Virus record (IMG/VR): IMGVR_UViG_3300046009_013085
Span: 1 to 29,823 of that record
Direction: 5' to 3' (one strand)
DNA from: a virus
Length of the DNA: 29,823 nt
In this document: piece after piece, positions 7,159 through 14,817 of the stretch
Numbering within the stretch: the first letter of the stretch is position 1
Layout: the number at the start of each line of letters is the position of its first letter
Translations under genes and position numbers: made by a program
Notes under the pieces: generated by a model
The model's input: only the letters and a program-made list of their open reading frames with translations
Told to the model about the DNA's origin: nothing
Databases searched by the model: none

Positions 7159-7452
7159 TTATTTGTTTTCCAAAGCGTTTATTTGTTTATCAATTTCAGC
7201 TTGTCTGGTAACATCTAACATTTTTCTATCGGTTGACTGGATCATGCGTTTTTCGGCTCTAAGACCCTCAACTCTTAAATCTTCATGTGTAACCACGGTC
7301 ATTTCCAATGAGTCCACTTTATTAGACATTTTGTCAATTCTTTTATTCAGACTTCTTACATCACTATTACATGTTCTCATGAATAGTAATACTAACATAA
7401 CCAAGACTATCTTAGTAAAATGTTTATTCAAAATTTGTTCGATTTTGTTCAT
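7159..7452 (-). CDS. Small single-pass membrane coiled-coil protein
   Basis: 97 residues: a short N-terminal amphipathic segment, one hydrophobic helix (about residues 14-27, IVLVMLVLLFM), then Arg-Thr-Cys and a coiled coil (SLNKRIDKMSNKVDSLE) reaching about residue 50, with a charged tail. Predicted topology is N-in with the coiled coil outside, again spanin-like in outline, but no partner lipoprotein lies beside it. I do not recognise a family. A promoter candidate (7456-7487) ends 3 nt before its ATG, and no internal Met would give a longer leader while keeping the membrane helix intact. Confidence 0.7.
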   Translation of the reverse strand: MNKIEQILNKHFTKIVLVMLVLLFMRTCNSDVRSLNKRIDKMSNKVDSLEMTVVTHEDLRVEGLRAEKRMIQSTDRKMLDVTRQAEIDKQINALENK

Positions 7453-7455
7453 ACT

Positions 7456-7487
7456 TATAAATATTTAGTTTTTATTAAAAATTACAA
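7456..7487 (-). promoter_or_regulatory. Candidate phage promoter (TTG / TATTTATA) after the sigma-factor gene
   Basis: On the minus strand TTG (7487-7485) precedes TATTTATA (7463-7456) by exactly 21 nt. The upstream block TTATTGTAA is identical to that at 2041-2072 and again overlaps the Leu-Leu-stop of the gene before it (the sigma factor). The box ends 3 nt before the ATG of the 97-aa gene, suggesting a leaderless or nearly leaderless transcript. Confidence 0.5.
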
Positions 7488-8288
7488 TAAATTAAAGATT
7501 CCACCAGAATAAAACCTAAGTTTCTTAATAGCCTTCTCTTTAATTTGTCTAACACGCTCTTTAGTTAGTTCCAAATCTTCAGATATTTCTTGTAGGGTGC
7601 ACTCGTTACCATCTAACCCAAAATACCTAACGATGACAAGCTTTTCGGTTTCTGTTAAGTTATTTAAAACGTTATTTAACGCGTTAATTAAATTAAGTTT
7701 GTCACTGTCATAAGCATCATCTGGTCTTAGTGATGATTTGTCTTCATAAATATCATACAACGATAAACCTTCATCATCATATTTATCATCAAACCTTTCA
7801 ACTGACGGTAAATTTGAAAAATCATTAATAATATCGTTTTCGTTTATGGAAGCAAAATTCTTTTGGGCTTCTTTGTTGGCTTTACGAACATCATTAATCA
7901 CGTTAATTGGTAATCTAATCATTCTTGAATTATCATGCAATGATTGGATAATAGATTGTTTAACCCACCAAACAGCGTAAGATAGAAATCTAACTTCATC
8001 CTGTTCGTAATTAAACCTTTCAGCTGCCTTTAATAACCCAAAGTTACCCTCAGATATTAAATCTTCAAAATTTACTCCTTGGCCTTGATATTGTTTTGCT
8101 ACAGTAATGACATATCTAAGATTTGAGTAAATTAATTTTTCTTTGGCTTTACTATCACCAGTTTTAATTTGTTTAAGTAATTCACGTTCCTCAAGTCGGC
8201 TAAGCGGCTCATGTTTTCTTACGTCTTGTAAATAATTTGCGATCTCTCTTTGATCGATCCAATGTGCTGTGTTAACTTTCTGTGTCAT
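7482..8288 (-). CDS. Phage-encoded sigma-70 family RNA polymerase sigma factor
   Basis: 268 residues with the layout of a primary-type sigma factor: region 1.2 (about 12-45), region 2 (about 46-122, including LRYVITVAKQYQGQG, DLISEGNFGLLKAAERF and YAVWWVKQSI), a region 3 start (MIRLPINV...), and region 4 (about 203-260, with LTETEKLVIVRYFGL and the helix-turn-helix TLQEISEDLELTKERVRQIK). The aromatic YAVWWVKQSI segment melts and reads the -10/-7 element; region 4.2 reads the -33/-35 element. It closely follows the pattern of Bacteroidetes RpoD, so it would redirect host RNA polymerase to phage promoters, possibly those with TATTTATA described here. Its start overlaps the preceding 208-aa gene by 17 nt. 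Confidence 0.95.
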   Translation of the reverse strand: MTQKVNTAHWIDQREIANYLQDVRKHEPLSRLEERELLKQIKTGDSKAKEKLIYSNLRYVITVAKQYQGQGVNFEDLISEGNFGLLKAAERFNYEQDEVRFLSYAVWWVKQSIIQSLHDNSRMIRLPINVINDVRKANKEAQKNFASINENDIINDFSNLPSVERFDDKYDDEGLSLYDIYEDKSSLRPDDAYDSDKLNLINALNNVLNNLTETEKLVIVRYFGLDGNECTLQEISEDLELTKERVRQIKEKAIKKLRFYSGGIFNLL

Positions 8289-8898
8289 TATCTGTATTGT
8301 AGTGTTTTAAAATTAATCTCTCTTCTTCTGTTAAACTTTCATATCCGTATTCAATTATTTTATCCAAAATTGGATCAATAATATCCATACTAATTTTAAC
8401 CTCTTTACCTGTACTCCTTTTTTCCGTTGCGTTTTTTATCTCATCTTCTAATAAAGAAATATATTGTTCCCTTGCCTTTGCAACTAAATCAACAAAATAT
8501 TGTATTTTATTTAACGTTAGTTCATTATGTCGTTTTGAACCTTCCGTGTATAAGTGTTTATAATATTCATCCGTAACATGCTTTGAGTACTTCTCTTTTG
8601 TTATATCAAATAAGAAGAATGACTCTGTATACTCAGAATACATTTTCTTAAAAAACTTATCCAAAAAACTCATATTCTCTTTTGAATGAAAAATTAATAT
8701 GATTGAAGCTGGCCCAAAAATCCATTTTAATTGATGTTCATTATCCAATATTGGTTTTAACCCATGTTTAAAATTATCAGGGTACTTACCAACAAAAAAC
8801 ATAATATACTTTTTAGGTTTTTTCTTGAATAGTTTATTAAAGAGTAAATAAACCTCATACTTTATTTTAAAGACTATCCAGTCGATTATTTTAGTCAT
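8272..8898 (-). CDS. Hypothetical protein coupled to the sigma-factor gene
   Basis: 208 residues, basic at the N-terminus (KIKYEVYLLFNKLFKKKPKK), then an alpha/beta-looking part with a hydrophobic strand (IFGPASIILIFHS, about 61-73) and a helical C-terminal half. The segment LDKIIEYGYESLTEEERLIL (about 178-197) resembles a short 'LDKI...GY.SLT.EE...L' motif I associate with C-termini of various Bacteroidetes proteins. No enzymatic motif is visible. The gene overlaps the sigma gene by 17 nt and the SbcC-like gene's end by 8 nt, so it is co-expressed with both; a sigma-accessory role is possible but unsupported. Confidence 0.75.
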   Translation of the reverse strand: MTKIIDWIVFKIKYEVYLLFNKLFKKKPKKYIMFFVGKYPDNFKHGLKPILDNEHQLKWIFGPASIILIFHSKENMSFLDKFFKKMYSEYTESFFLFDITKEKYSKHVTDEYYKHLYTEGSKRHNELTLNKIQYFVDLVAKAREQYISLLEDEIKNATEKRSTGKEVKISMDIIDPILDKIIEYGYESLTEEERLILKHYNTDNDTES

Positions 8899-11272
8899 TT
8901 GATTCTAACACTTTTGAAATATTATCATTTTTTTCCACTCTTACTATATGGTCAGCCCAATCTTGTACGTATGGATTATGGCTGATTACCCAAATATGTT
9001 CAAACAATGTTTTTAATTTATCGAAGAACATACCCAATCTATCCAAGTTGTCATTAGATACTTTACCAGTAACCTCATCAAATATGATGATGTTTGGTTT
9101 AGGTAATGAACAAACCTTACTCAATACACATCTTAACGCCAATGAACTAACGGTTTTCTCATAACCAGAACCTGATGTTAACGGTTTTTCAACACCACTT
9201 TCACAATCAATCATCCAGAACTCAATTTCGTTTTTATCATTCATACGCATCTCAAGATCAAAATCACAAGTATCTGATAAAAGGATTTTTAAGTGGCTGT
9301 TGATTAACGGAATCATAGTACTTAATACCATTTTAGAAATACCATTTTTACCATAAACATCAAGATAAACCCTGAATATTTTATCAACCACCTCTTCACG
9401 TTTAAGTTCAGTTATCAAATTATTGTACTCACCAATTTTAGTTTCAGATAATTCAATATCTTTCTTAAAACCATTGATTTGTAACATCAAACCTTCTTTT
9501 TCGTTCGTCTCATTTTCAACTCTAAATTTCAACCTTTGTAAATCGGTATCAATTATTTTGTTTTTCTCCAAAGCTTCTTTAGCCAAACCGTAAGCTTTTA
9601 ACTTATCCTCACCACGTTCCAAACTACCATTATAGTTTGTCAACTCCATTTCTTTGTTTTGTAACAATAACTCAGCTTTATTATAAGCATCCCATAGCAT
9701 TTTAATGGTATCGTAACTTTCTATCTTACTAGACAGTTCTTCGATACTTATGGTTGCTTTTTTATGTGCATTATTTTTGGTTTTTAACTTTTTATCGTTT
9801 TCAGTGATTTCTTTCTTATGGTCAACACCTTCCAATGGTCTTTGGCATGATTGGCAAATCTCACCATCCTCAAGCATTTTAATCGTCTTTTCAATTGAAG
9901 CGATTTCCATCCTTAATTCAATTTCCTTTTCCCTAGCATCACGGATGTTTGAAACAGCTGTTGAGTACGCATCAACATCATATTCTTCTTTTGGTTTTGG
10001 GTTTTCCTTTTTTAATTGCTCAATTTCATTTGTTTTAGTTTCAATAAAACCTTTAACCTTATTAATACCAGCTAAAATATCATCCTCATTTAATTTGTAC
10101 AATTCAGTATCAACATTAACACGGACTTTATTTAATTCATCCCTTTCCTCATCAAAAGATTTTAATAAATCAACTTTGGTTTTAAGATTAACATTCAAAC
10201 CGTCAATAAACTCATTATTATTTTTAATCTTATCTTCCTCAACACTAATCTTAACTAAAATTTCCTGGCTATTATTGTGGTATAATTTTGACTTTTCTTT
10301 CCACTCTTGGTGTTTTTTCTTAGCAATCTTTTCTTTTTCTCTAAAGAATTCCAATCCAATGAATTTAGTTAAAATTCTACCACGCTCAGTTGGTTTTGTT
10401 TTAATTAAATCATCCAAGTTATCACCAGTTGTTAAGATGGTAATTAAAAAATCCTCATATGAACCAACATAAGTCTTAATCAAATCATCAGTAAACTTTC
10501 TTTGCTCACCATTCAATTGTTTAACACCACCTTTTGGTAATACTTGATAGAAGTCTAATTCGCTTTTACATGTATACTCACCGTTTCTACCTTGTTTTCT
10601 GTTGATTTTTCTGCTGATGATGTAATTATCACCTTCAATCTCAACCATACCTTTAACACTAACAGTATCTTCATCACTGAATCGGTTAAACACATCTTCC
10701 ATCTTATCAGTCTTTGATGTAACACCAAAGAATAAGAATAGTAACAAGTCAACCGTCATGGTTGTTTTACCACCAAAATTAGCTGGGTTTGATACCACAG
10801 ATGTAATACCCAATTTATTAGTAAAATCAATTCTATTATCCTCACCAAATGATAAGAAATTTGAAAACTGAATTTGCTTAATTTTGAATTTTTTATATCT
10901 ATTCGTTTGTTCTTTGTAATCCTCTAACTCAACATTTACTGAGTTATCAAGTTTCATCAAATAATCAATTGAAACATCAACATTTTGATCTTTCAAGTAA
11001 CTTTCAATCAACTGTTTTTGGTAGTTCTCATCCAAAATAATCTCAGAAGCATCGGCAGTACCTTCAGCAACAACATCACTATTTTTTATTGATATTGGTT
11101 TAAAGATCACCTTAACCTTGGTGGTTTTATATTTGTTTTGGAAATACTTCTCAATTTGTTTTTCTTTATGCGTTGAATGGTTATCCAACGTATCTTCCCA
11201 AATAACCTTTATTTGGTTATTGCTATCATACAAATCAACTGTCTCTATTTTAGATTTCGTCATATACGTCAT
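8891..11272 (-). CDS. SbcC/Rad50-like recombination ATPase (T4 gp46-like)
   Basis: 793 residues. A 110-residue N-terminal extension precedes the ATPase head: FSNFLSFGEDNRIDF, then a Walker A variant SNPANFGGKTTM (about 157-170). Long coiled-coil arms (about 310-690) are broken by the zinc-hook CQSC (Cys473, Cys476). The C-terminal half-ATPase has the ABC signature-like LTSGSGYEKTVSSLALR, Walker B IIIFDEV (about 728-735) and the H-loop VISHN. Such proteins pair with SbcD/gp47 nuclease to process DNA ends for recombination-dependent replication. The N-terminal extension is unusual; Rad50/gp46 proteins normally begin at the 'f.nf.sf' strand. The start overlaps the 142-aa linker gene by 23 nt. 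Confidence 0.93.
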   Translation of the reverse strand: MTYMTKSKIETVDLYDSNNQIKVIWEDTLDNHSTHKEKQIEKYFQNKYKTTKVKVIFKPISIKNSDVVAEGTADASEIILDENYQKQLIESYLKDQNVDVSIDYLMKLDNSVNVELEDYKEQTNRYKKFKIKQIQFSNFLSFGEDNRIDFTNKLGITSVVSNPANFGGKTTMTVDLLLFLFFGVTSKTDKMEDVFNRFSDEDTVSVKGMVEIEGDNYIISRKINRKQGRNGEYTCKSELDFYQVLPKGGVKQLNGEQRKFTDDLIKTYVGSYEDFLITILTTGDNLDDLIKTKPTERGRILTKFIGLEFFREKEKIAKKKHQEWKEKSKLYHNNSQEILVKISVEEDKIKNNNEFIDGLNVNLKTKVDLLKSFDEERDELNKVRVNVDTELYKLNEDDILAGINKVKGFIETKTNEIEQLKKENPKPKEEYDVDAYSTAVSNIRDAREKEIELRMEIASIEKTIKMLEDGEICQSCQRPLEGVDHKKEITENDKKLKTKNNAHKKATISIEELSSKIESYDTIKMLWDAYNKAELLLQNKEMELTNYNGSLERGEDKLKAYGLAKEALEKNKIIDTDLQRLKFRVENETNEKEGLMLQINGFKKDIELSETKIGEYNNLITELKREEVVDKIFRVYLDVYGKNGISKMVLSTMIPLINSHLKILLSDTCDFDLEMRMNDKNEIEFWMIDCESGVEKPLTSGSGYEKTVSSLALRCVLSKVCSLPKPNIIIFDEVTGKVSNDNLDRLGMFFDKLKTLFEHIWVISHNPYVQDWADHIVRVEKNDNISKVLESND

Positions 11273-11678
11273 AATTATCTTTAATTTGTTTATTTACTAA
11301 TGTTACAGGTTTTTTTACTGGTTTTGGTTCCTCTTGTTTAATCTCATAAACTGGTTCCTTTGGTTGTTCATCAACAACTTCAGGTTCTTTTTCAACAATA
11401 GGTTCCACAACCTTTTTCTTTTTACCACCTTTTTTCTTTGGTTGCTCAATAATAACCTCTGGTTCTGCAATAGGCCCTTCTTCAACAGGTGGTCCTTTAA
11501 AAATCATATCAGCTTCAGTCTTGTTAAAAAACATCGCAAACGATTCACCATATTTTCTTAAATCAAAACCTTTTCTAAGTGTTTTGTTGATGAAATCGTC
11601 TATATCAATTATTTGATTTACCTTACAAAAGTCGACTATGTCCTCATGTAAAGATTTTTCTATATTAAAACTATGCAT
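11250..11678 (-). CDS. Small helical domain with Pro/Glu/Lys-rich tail, between gp47- and gp46-like genes
   Basis: 142 residues. Residues 1-52 look like a compact helical unit (SLHEDIVDFCKVNQIIDIDDFINKTLRKGFDLRKYG), reminiscent of small domains found in Bacteroidetes phage proteins and possibly ribbon-helix-helix related. Residues 60-130 are low-complexity Pro/Glu/Lys/Val (EEP, KKKGGKKKK, KEPEVV). The last 12 residues are Asp/Tyr-rich. It overlaps the SbcD-like gene by 8 nt and the SbcC-like gene by 23 nt, so the three are translated as a unit; it may tether or modulate the complex, which is inference. Confidence 0.75.
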   Translation of the reverse strand: MHSFNIEKSLHEDIVDFCKVNQIIDIDDFINKTLRKGFDLRKYGESFAMFFNKTEADMIFKGPPVEEGPIAEPEVIIEQPKKKGGKKKKVVEPIVEKEPEVVDEQPKEPVYEIKQEEPKPVKKPVTLVNKQIKDNYDVYDEI

Positions 11679-12468
11679 TTACCAGTATTTCATTATTTTC
11701 TTCAATATCACTGATATCGCTTATTTTAAACGTCAAATACTTAACAGGATTTTCAATATCAAAAAATTCATATGATAATGATTTATCGTTTTGTATTTTA
11801 ACCACGTTAAAACCATGTTCACTAACATTTTCCCCGAAATTTTGTTGAATCAACGAACCGACCATAATAATTGGTGTGGTATCGTGCATAAAAACTTGTC
11901 TTTTATGTATATCACCGCAAAGAACCATATCACAATGTCTGAATTTGTTTACTTCAGCACCATGTGTAAATTTAAAACCTTGTTCATTCACAGCACCAAC
12001 AATTGTACCATGGTATAAACCGATATAAGAACCATTATATGGTCTCATTTCCAAGTTTTCTGGGGCCATATGGTTATCAAAAATACTAAATACAGACCAA
12101 ATAACATTTTCATCTTGATATAAACCTGATTTTGTGTAATAAATGATGTTATCAACATCAAGTGCTTTAATAATGGGTGTTAAAGCATCCATACGCTCTT
12201 TATTCTGCTCAACGATGTCATGGTTGCCTGGTATGATAATAACCTTACCAGCGACCTTAGAACAACCGTTTAAAAACCATGATACCTCATTAACCAATTC
12301 TGGACTAATTTGGTTTCTTGAGTGAACGATATCACCAGCAATAACAATCCTTTCTGGTTTAATTCGTTTCATTTGATCAAAAAAGTTCTCGCAAATCGCT
12401 CTAAACTCATTATGTCTTTGGATATTTCTAAAATGGATATCCGCTATATGTGCAATTGTTTCTATCAT
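11671..12468 (-). CDS. SbcD/Mre11-like exonuclease subunit (T4 gp47-like)
   Basis: 265 residues forming a calcineurin-type metallophosphoesterase. The metal-binding motifs appear in order: HIADIHF (D10, H12), AGDIVHSRNQ (D46, H49), IPGNHD (N82, H83, D84), LYHGTI (H153) and CGDIHKRQ (H188). It is shorter than bacterial SbcD, as is usual for phage gp47, having only a brief cap after residue 200. Together with the SbcC-like ATPase two genes downstream it would resect or cut DNA ends. It begins in an ATGA overlap with the PD-(D/E)XK nuclease gene and ends in TAG, overlapping the linker gene by 8 nt. Confidence 0.93.
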   Translation of the reverse strand: MIETIAHIADIHFRNIQRHNEFRAICENFFDQMKRIKPERIVIAGDIVHSRNQISPELVNEVSWFLNGCSKVAGKVIIIPGNHDIVEQNKERMDALTPIIKALDVDNIIYYTKSGLYQDENVIWSVFSIFDNHMAPENLEMRPYNGSYIGLYHGTIVGAVNEQGFKFTHGAEVNKFRHCDMVLCGDIHKRQVFMHDTTPIIMVGSLIQQNFGENVSEHGFNVVKIQNDKSLSYEFFDIENPVKYLTFKISDISDIEENNEILVNA

Positions 12469-13208
12469 AATATAATTCTTTTCATTTTATAATGTTGTAT
12501 AAGCATCTCAGCTTCTTTCTTCATATAGCTGATTGGGATTAGTTTAAACGTTTGGATATTTTTATCCCAATAGAATAAACCCCCACGATTAAACTTTTTC
12601 TTAGTCTCTATCTCGTACATCACAGCATACACAGATAATTGAATTGTATAGTCATTGTATTGACAGTGAGTTAAGTGATCTAATGGGAAATGTAAGAACT
12701 CACCATATTTGTTTTCGTACTCAAATTTTTTGTTTGTCTTGAAATCCCATACATTGAAGAACACACCGTCTGGTAAATCCTCAATAATGTCTGAAGTACC
12801 TGCGACACCTTGCTCATCATTAAACTCAATTGACATGATGTGCTCTGGTTTCAAATAAGGACTATCAATTAAACCCAAACCTTCTTCGTAACAAACATCT
12901 CTAAACGCACCAATTACAATCTTTTCAAACTCATCTCTTGGTGAGTACATTCTGTTTGGTGCCAACAAGAATCTTTCAAGAATCTCATGCAGCGCAGTTC
13001 CATACTCATTAGCCATGCGGTTAATTTCTCTCCATTCAGCAATAACTTCTTCTTTGCTTACACCTTTTCTTTTTGCCACCCTTTCGGCGTGGTAATCTTC
13101 GTTAAATTTTTCTTTGTACTGCCCCAATACAGTAGTAACTGATGTATATTTAACAGTTGGTTTTTCACTGTTGGTATACGTGTGGGTTGCGTGATCTAAT
13201 GTTATCAT
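12465..13208 (-). CDS. RecB/Cas4-like PD-(D/E)XK nuclease
   Basis: 247 residues. The PD-(D/E)XK core is readable: SVTTVLGQYK at the N-terminus, YGTALHEILERF (His74), a Glu in MSIEF (E128), GTSDII (D140), VWDFKTNK (D155, K157) and the motif YTIQLSVYA (Q190, Y194) typical of the RecB/Cas4 branch. The family comprises Mg-dependent DNA exo/endonucleases. No iron-sulfur Cys cluster like that of Cas4 is visible. It sits between primase and SbcD genes, connected by ATGA overlaps on both sides, so it belongs to the recombination/replication operon. Confidence 0.88.
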   Translation of the reverse strand: MITLDHATHTYTNSEKPTVKYTSVTTVLGQYKEKFNEDYHAERVAKRKGVSKEEVIAEWREINRMANEYGTALHEILERFLLAPNRMYSPRDEFEKIVIGAFRDVCYEEGLGLIDSPYLKPEHIMSIEFNDEQGVAGTSDIIEDLPDGVFFNVWDFKTNKKFEYENKYGEFLHFPLDHLTHCQYNDYTIQLSVYAVMYEIETKKKFNRGGLFYWDKNIQTFKLIPISYMKKEAEMLIQHYKMKRIIL

Positions 13209-14167
13209 TCTTTAATTCTTTTACTTGTTTGTAATAATTTACCTAAATTTTCTGGTCCATACTTTTCATAATACAATGAAATATCAATACCTTTAGGTAA
13301 TGTTAAAACCAACACCTTTTTATAGAGTCGGCCAGCATCTAATTTATTGTATATTCCAACGGTATCATTCCACGCATCGGGATCGAGTGCAATAATAATG
13401 AAATTATTTGATTTAAAATATAATTCTTTAAATAATTTTTCAGACATTTTTTTACCAAGCAATGGAATGCTATTAGGTATAACGATATGATCGAAAACAC
13501 CTTCAACTAAAAACACTGGTTTTTCCCAGTTAATTAAAGCTTCGTTAAAAATTAATGTTTGTTTTTCAACCGATGGGTTCAAATACTTGAACTTGGTTGT
13601 TTTTGGACTAATAGATCTTGTTACAAAAAAGTTTAGTTTACCATCAATATCATAAGATGGTATAACAACACGATTTTGGTATTTACCTTCCAAACAAAAT
13701 CCTATTTTGTATTTTTTAATGTGTGAATCGTTTAAACCTCTAGTATAGAGGTAATCAAAAGCAACGTTAAATCTAGAGTTACTTATCTTTCCATCAAGCG
13801 GTATATATTCATCAGGTAACTTTAATTCATCCTTTTTCTCCTCAATAGTTTTTTGTTGAATGAACTTAAAATTAAGTTTATAGAATTGATCTAGCGTTTT
13901 TTTATTAGAATATTTTTTAACTAAAAAAGATAGACGACCCTTTGTTCCATCTATTTCACCGCACGACCAACAATTATACACACCGTCTTTATAGGAAATC
14001 TCAAGATTACCCTTTTTATCGAACTCAACCCCTTTCATGGCAGAACAGTTCGGACAGTCAAAACTAATTTGCTTTTTACGTTTATAGTGCTTTCTAGGTT
14101 CACCTAAAAAGGATTCTAATAAATCAATTAGCTTGTCTGTTTCTAATTCGTTATTTAGTAAATCCAT
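13205..14167 (-). CDS. DnaG-type DNA primase
   Basis: 320 residues. A zinc ribbon (C38, C41, C66, C69; CPNC...CWSC) is followed by a linker and a TOPRIM domain with FLVEGVFD (E222) and IIALDPDA (D262, D264). It is shorter than bacterial DnaG and lacks an obvious helicase-interaction domain, as is usual for phage primases of the T4 gp61 kind. It synthesises RNA primers for lagging-strand replication. The gene is the first after a strong promoter candidate and a palindrome at 14168-14190, and its stop overlaps the nuclease gene (ATGA). A separate helicase gene is not in this window. Confidence 0.9.
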   Translation of the reverse strand: MDLLNNELETDKLIDLLESFLGEPRKHYKRKKQISFDCPNCSAMKGVEFDKKGNLEISYKDGVYNCWSCGEIDGTKGRLSFLVKKYSNKKTLDQFYKLNFKFIQQKTIEEKKDELKLPDEYIPLDGKISNSRFNVAFDYLYTRGLNDSHIKKYKIGFCLEGKYQNRVVIPSYDIDGKLNFFVTRSISPKTTKFKYLNPSVEKQTLIFNEALINWEKPVFLVEGVFDHIVIPNSIPLLGKKMSEKLFKELYFKSNNFIIIALDPDAWNDTVGIYNKLDAGRLYKKVLVLTLPKGIDISLYYEKYGPENLGKLLQTSKRIKE

Positions 14168-14190
14168 AATTCCTACAAATATAAGGAATT
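14168..14190. repeat. Perfect inverted repeat abutting the primase start codon
   Basis: Arms AATTCCT (14168-14174) and AGGAATT (14184-14190) are perfect complements around a 9-nt loop. The repeat directly abuts the primase ATG and embraces the TATATTTG box. It could be an operator or a hairpin in the 5' end of the transcript. Confidence 0.6.
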
Positions 14191-14207
14191 ATTCTTTTAT
14201 AAACAAA
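14176..14207 (-). promoter_or_regulatory. Bacteroidetes-type promoter upstream of primase
   Basis: On the minus strand TTTG (14207-14204), 20 nt, then TATATTTG (14183-14176) matches the Bacteroidetes primary-sigma consensus TTTG-N19-21-TAnnTTTG exactly. It lies in the short gap after the resolvase stop. The box ends 8 nt before the ATG, so the leader would be very short. Confidence 0.55.
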
Positions 14208-14208
14208 T

Positions 14209-14808
14209 TTATTCGAAAATTTCTTTCATGTGGGCAAAAGCAAGCATAACTGTGTAAGAATCAGACATATCAAAATTTTCTTTTTTTAATTGACCTTTTT
14301 TGTCTAATAACCAGTTAATTTGGGGTTCTCTTTTAGATACTCTATCCCAAATAAGTTTTTTCTTATCAACATCTTTAGGTAATCCACCAAATAAAACAAG
14401 TTTTCCAGTGCTTCCTGGTTGCATAAACTCAGGAAATGCATATTTCCTAGCCTCATAAGTGGAGATGTATTCTGGTACAACACCAATCACGTCATAACAT
14501 ATCTTGGTAATCATACCATTAAAACGTAATAAGGTACCAACGGTGTTAACGTTGTTTGATCTTAATAACGGTTCCTCGATAACCACATGTTTAATGTTGA
14601 GTGTTTTATACTTCTGTATAAAATCATAAAACAAATCGGATTTTTTGATAAGCTCCTCAGTCTTTGTTTTAGGTTCGGGTTTAGCTTTTGGAGAAATATG
14701 TGTTAACTCCAAAAGCTCTCCTTTATTGTTGAATAGTGAAATCCCAATTGTTTTGGTTGACACATCTAACCCAAGTAAGTAATATTCTTCTTGTACTTCT
14801 TTTACCAT
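14209..14808 (-). CDS. RuvC-like Holliday junction resolvase (RNase H fold)
   Basis: 199 residues. The RNase H-fold catalytic acids are visible: LLGLDVSTKTIGISLF (D15), HVVIEEPL (E78/E79) and the C-terminal FDMSDSYTVMLAFAH (D180, D183). The insertion between the second and last acid (about 120-175) is like that of phage resolvases related to RuvC and poxvirus A22. It would resolve branched DNA during recombination and before packaging. It lies 10 nt after... reading in transcription order, the 624-aa structural gene starts on its other side; the resolvase starts the replication block, separated from the primase by a 41-nt gap with promoter and palindrome. Confidence 0.88.
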   Translation of the reverse strand: MVKEVQEEYYLLGLDVSTKTIGISLFNNKGELLELTHISPKAKPEPKTKTEELIKKSDLFYDFIQKYKTLNIKHVVIEEPLLRSNNVNTVGTLLRFNGMITKICYDVIGVVPEYISTYEARKYAFPEFMQPGSTGKLVLFGGLPKDVDKKKLIWDRVSKREPQINWLLDKKGQLKKENFDMSDSYTVMLAFAHMKEIFE

Positions 14809-14817
14809 AAAATTTAA

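Noticed and set aside
9750-10472. 240-codon ORF on the plus strand
   Set aside because: Antisense to the coiled-coil part of the SbcC-like gene; composition (Ser/Phe/Leu-rich) is what reversed Lys/Glu coiled-coil codons yield, and there is no promoter or leader.
12465-13208. Cas4 of a CRISPR system
   Set aside because: No iron-sulfur Cys cluster, no other cas gene and no repeat array in the window; the gene is embedded in a replication/recombination operon.
11671-14167. Alternative genetic code (TAG or TGA recoding, as in some large gut phages)
   Set aside because: TGA ends the primase and PD-(D/E)XK genes in ATGA overlaps with the next start, TAG ends the SbcD-like gene at the expected length, and no gene needs an in-frame TAG or TGA read through.
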